Shown in pieces: positions 6,430 to 8,396 of a stretch of DNA of 8,396 bases. The stretch's first letter is position 1. Every line of letters starts with the position of its first letter. The DNA lies in assembly GCA_003132265.1 (NCBI GenBank), contig PKXE01000223.1:3578-11973 (forward strand). Direction: 5' to 3'. Under the pieces are notes generated by a model. It worked only from the letters and a program-made list of their open reading frames with translations. It ran no database searches and had not been told where the DNA came from. The translations under genes and the position numbers were made by a program. This stretch comes from Candidatus Dormiibacterota bacterium (GTDB taxonomy: Bacteria; Chloroflexota; Dormibacteria; Aeolococcales; Bog-877).

Positions 6430-6547
6430 CCGGACCTCCCCGCGAGCGCAGCCGAGCACGGTGGGGCCGGGACTGGGAGACTGAACACCTTCGCCATCCC
6501 CGTCCGCTCGGGACCGCCTCAGCGCGGGCAACCCTGGAGGTGCCTCG
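6430..6547 (+). other. 118-nt spacer between priA and fmt
   Basis: No gene or clear promoter is visible. In many bacteria def (peptide deformylase) sits here; no remnant of its motifs can be read in this short spacer. The only clear signal is the fmt ribosome binding site at its end. Confidence 0.5.
6536..6542 (+). promoter_or_regulatory. Strong ribosome binding site (GGAGGTG) of fmt
   Basis: GGAGGTG closely matches the anti-Shine-Dalgarno complement and ends 5 nt before GTG 6548, fixing that start. It is the strongest ribosome binding site in the window, suggesting independent, efficient initiation of fmt. Confidence 0.75.
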
Positions 6548-7486
6548 GTGCGCGTCGTCTTCGCCGGATCGGCCGAATTTTCAATACCGGTCCTGAGGGC
6601 CCTGGCGGGCTCCGGCCACGAGGTGGTCGAGGTGCTGACCGCGCCCGATCGAGATGGCAGCCGGGGTGCCGCGGCGCCCCGACCAGTTAAGGCCGAGGCC
6701 CTCGCGCTGGGGCTACCGGTGGAGCAGCCGCCCCGGCTCACCGAGGACTGCTGGCGCGACTCGGCGTCGCGCCGCGAGTCGGATGTGCTCGTGGTGGCCG
6801 CCTACGGGCAGCTGCTGCCGCTCGCGGTGCTCGATTCGATGCCCCAAGGAGGAGTGGGGGTGCATCCATCGCTGCTGCCCCGCCACCGCGGGGCATCGCC
6901 GGTGGCGGCGGCGATCCTGGCGGGCGACAGCCGGACCGGGGTCACCGTATTCCGCATGGACCAGCGGATGGATGCGGGCCCGATCCTGGCCCAGCAGGCG
7001 ATCCCCATCCCGGGATCTGCCACCACGCCATCGCTGACCTCCCGGCTGGCCCAGCTGGGTGCCCAGCTGGTGGTGGAGGCCCTGGACCGGCTGGAGGGCG
7101 GGGATGCCAGCGACATTCCTCAGCTGGACTCGGGGGCCACCTACTCGCACCGGCTGGGACGGCAGGACGGCAACTTGGACTGGTCCCAGACCGCGGCGGC
7201 GATCGACAGAAGTCTGCGGGCGCTGACCCCCTGGCCGGGGGTCACGGTTCCGCTGGCGGGGGTGAGGGTCAAGCTGCTTAGGGGTGCTCCCGACCAGAGA
7301 GCTGATGAGGTGCCGGTCAGAGAACTGGGCGAGATCGGGGAGCGGGGCCAGGATTGGATCCTGGTCCAGACCGCTGTGGGGGCCTTTAGGGTCGAGCTGA
7401 TCCAGCCCCTGGGCCGGCCGCCCATGACCCCGGCCGCCTTCCTTCGGGGCCGACAGCGGACCTCAGGGGGGCGCCGCCGTGGCTGA
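6548..7486 (+). CDS. fmt: Methionyl-tRNA formyltransferase
   Basis: Fmt transfers a formyl group from 10-formyl-tetrahydrofolate to Met-tRNA(fMet) for translation initiation. The 312-residue product has the Rossmann start VVFAGSAEFSIPVL (3-16), TAPDRDGSRG, VVAAYGQLLP (82-91), the folate/catalytic segment VHPSLLPRHRGASP (105-118) with His106, and RMDAGPIL-type sequence with Asp142. The C-terminal tRNA-binding domain includes NLDW (209-212), LRALTPWPGV (223-232) and the final PLGRPPMTPAAFLRGR. Length is normal for the family. The residue that should be the catalytic Asn (Asn108 in E. coli, motif NVHxSLLP) is Gly104 (motif GVHPSLLP). The rest of the protein is well conserved, so the gene is probably functional, with an altered active site. 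It overlaps smpB by 8 nt. Confidence 0.93.
   Translation: MRVVFAGSAEFSIPVLRALAGSGHEVVEVLTAPDRDGSRGAAAPRPVKAEALALGLPVEQPPRLTEDCWRDSASRRESDVLVVAAYGQLLPLAVLDSMPQGGVGVHPSLLPRHRGASPVAAAILAGDSRTGVTVFRMDQRMDAGPILAQQAIPIPGSATTPSLTSRLAQLGAQLVVEALDRLEGGDASDIPQLDSGATYSHRLGRQDGNLDWSQTAAAIDRSLRALTPWPGVTVPLAGVRVKLLRGAPDQRADEVPVRELGEIGERGQDWILVQTAVGAFRVELIQPLGRPPMTPAAFLRGRQRTSGGRRRG
7465..7471 (+). promoter_or_regulatory. Ribosome binding site (AGGGGGG) of smpB
   Basis: This purine run inside the fmt end lies 7 nt before GTG 7479 and supports that start. Confidence 0.45.
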
Positions 7487-7955
7487 GCCCAAGGAGCCGC
7501 GGCTGCTGGCTCGCAACAAGCGGGCGCGGCACGAGTACCACATCCTGGAGCAGGTCGAGGCGGGGATCGAACTCCGGGGAACTGAGGTGCGTTCCCTGCG
7601 CCAGGGCGGGGCCCAGATCACCGAGGCCTACGTTCGGATCGAGCGGGGGCAGGCCTGGCTCTACGGCGCGCACATCCAGCCGTACGAGTTCGGCAATCGC
7701 CAGAACCACGACCCCGGGCGCTCGCGCCGTCTGCTCCTGCACCGCCGCCAGATCGACCACCTGGCGGGCGCCGTCAAGCAGCCGGGGGTCACGTTGGTCC
7801 CCCTGGACCTGCATCTCTTCCGCAACCGGGTGAAGGTGGAGCTGGCCTTGGGCAAGGGCAAGCGCGAATACGACAAGCGCTATGCGCTGGCCGAACGGGA
7901 GGCGAAGCGGCAGATGGAGCGCGGGGTGCGTCGGGACTGGAAGAGCGGGGTATAG
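7479..7955 (+). CDS. smpB: SsrA-binding protein SmpB
   Basis: SmpB binds the tRNA-like part of tmRNA and brings it to stalled ribosomes. The 158-residue product shows the family pattern throughout: RNKRARHEYHILEQVEAGI (12-30), ELRGTEVRSLRQG (31-43), HIQPYEFGNRQNHDP (65-79), RRLLLHRRQI (83-92), GVTLVPLDLHLF (103-114) and GKGKREYDKR (125-134). A basic C-terminal tail follows (to about 158); in other SmpB proteins this tail enters the mRNA channel in place of a codon. The GTG 7479 start is backed by a ribosome binding site and an 8-nt overlap with fmt (GTGGCTGA). The gene for its RNA partner starts 20 nt after its TAG stop. Confidence 0.97.
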   Translation: MAEPKEPRLLARNKRARHEYHILEQVEAGIELRGTEVRSLRQGGAQITEAYVRIERGQAWLYGAHIQPYEFGNRQNHDPGRSRRLLLHRRQIDHLAGAVKQPGVTLVPLDLHLFRNRVKVELALGKGKREYDKRYALAEREAKRQMERGVRRDWKSGV

Positions 7956-7956
7956 T
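7951..7956 (+). promoter_or_regulatory. Possible ssrA -10 element (TATAGT) spanning the smpB stop
   Basis: TATAGT matches the -10 consensus at five of six positions and is the only AT-rich hexamer near the smpB-ssrA junction. The smpB TAG (7953-7955) lies inside it. Transcription would start near 7963, leaving a short 5' leader for RNase P to remove before the mature end at 7976. No good -35 is evident, so ssrA may also be made from the fmt-smpB transcript. Confidence 0.35.
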
Positions 7957-7975
7957 TGCCCTACGACCTGCTCGT

Positions 7976-8364
<389 letters not shown>

Positions 8365-8396
8365 GGGTTGTTGCAGAGCGAGTTGCAAGGTTGGCC
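8365..8396 (+). other. Sequence downstream of ssrA
   Basis: These last 32 nt contain a short inverted repeat, TTGCA (8371-8375) with TGCAA (8384-8388), and no T-tract. The stretch is too short to assign a function. The ssrA 3' end is a frequent integration site, but no attachment duplicate is visible in the window. Confidence 0.3.

Noticed and set aside
5689..6741. 350-residue open frame on the - strand
   Set aside because: It is antisense to priA and the start of fmt, has biased composition and no recognisable domain.

Overview
This is a compact, very GC-rich bacterial chromosomal window in which every recognisable gene lies on the + strand. The order is 3' end of ileS, a DksA/TraR-type zinc-finger gene, lspA, an rluD-type pseudouridine synthase, gmk, coaBC, priA, fmt, smpB, ssrA (tmRNA). 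All are core housekeeping genes; I see no phage, insertion sequence, CRISPR or plasmid element. The high GC, GTG starts, long-form ileS C-terminus next to a TraR-like gene and lspA, and the gmk-coaBC-priA-fmt run suggest a high-GC, probably monoderm lineage (Actinomycetota, or Chloroflexota/Dormibacterota-like). Protein motifs alone cannot settle this.

Layout. 1-261 is the end of ileS. 262-388 is a spacer with a possible -10 element and a good ribosome binding site for the zinc-finger gene (389-763). 764-1039 is the longest non-coding stretch; it holds a perfect 10-bp hairpin, smaller hairpins and a 14-bp palindrome resembling the Gram-positive LexA (SOS) box. From 1040 to 3118, lspA, rluD and gmk overlap each other by 8 and 4 nt and look translationally coupled. 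A 33-nt gap, where rpoZ often sits in other bacteria, precedes coaBC, which overlaps priA by 4 nt. A 118-nt gap, where def is often found, precedes fmt, which overlaps smpB by 8 nt. The tmRNA gene begins 20 nt after the smpB stop, and a -10-like TATAGT spans that stop codon.

How the genes fit together. The set serves translation and its quality control (Ile-tRNA charging, rRNA pseudouridylation, initiator-tRNA formylation, SmpB-tmRNA ribosome rescue), lipoprotein maturation (LspA), nucleotide and CoA biosynthesis (Gmk, CoaBC) and replication restart (PriA). SmpB and tmRNA are direct partners, encoded side by side.

The most notable signals are changes at normally conserved active-site positions in otherwise intact genes: Fmt has Gly where the catalytic Asn should be, CoaBC has Glu for the Asn of the PxMNxxMW motif and Ser at the usual Cys, and PriA has DEED for DEEH and appears to lack the winged-helix domain. 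The predicted tmRNA tag ends ALAYAA rather than ALAA. I found no convincing new multi-gene system here.
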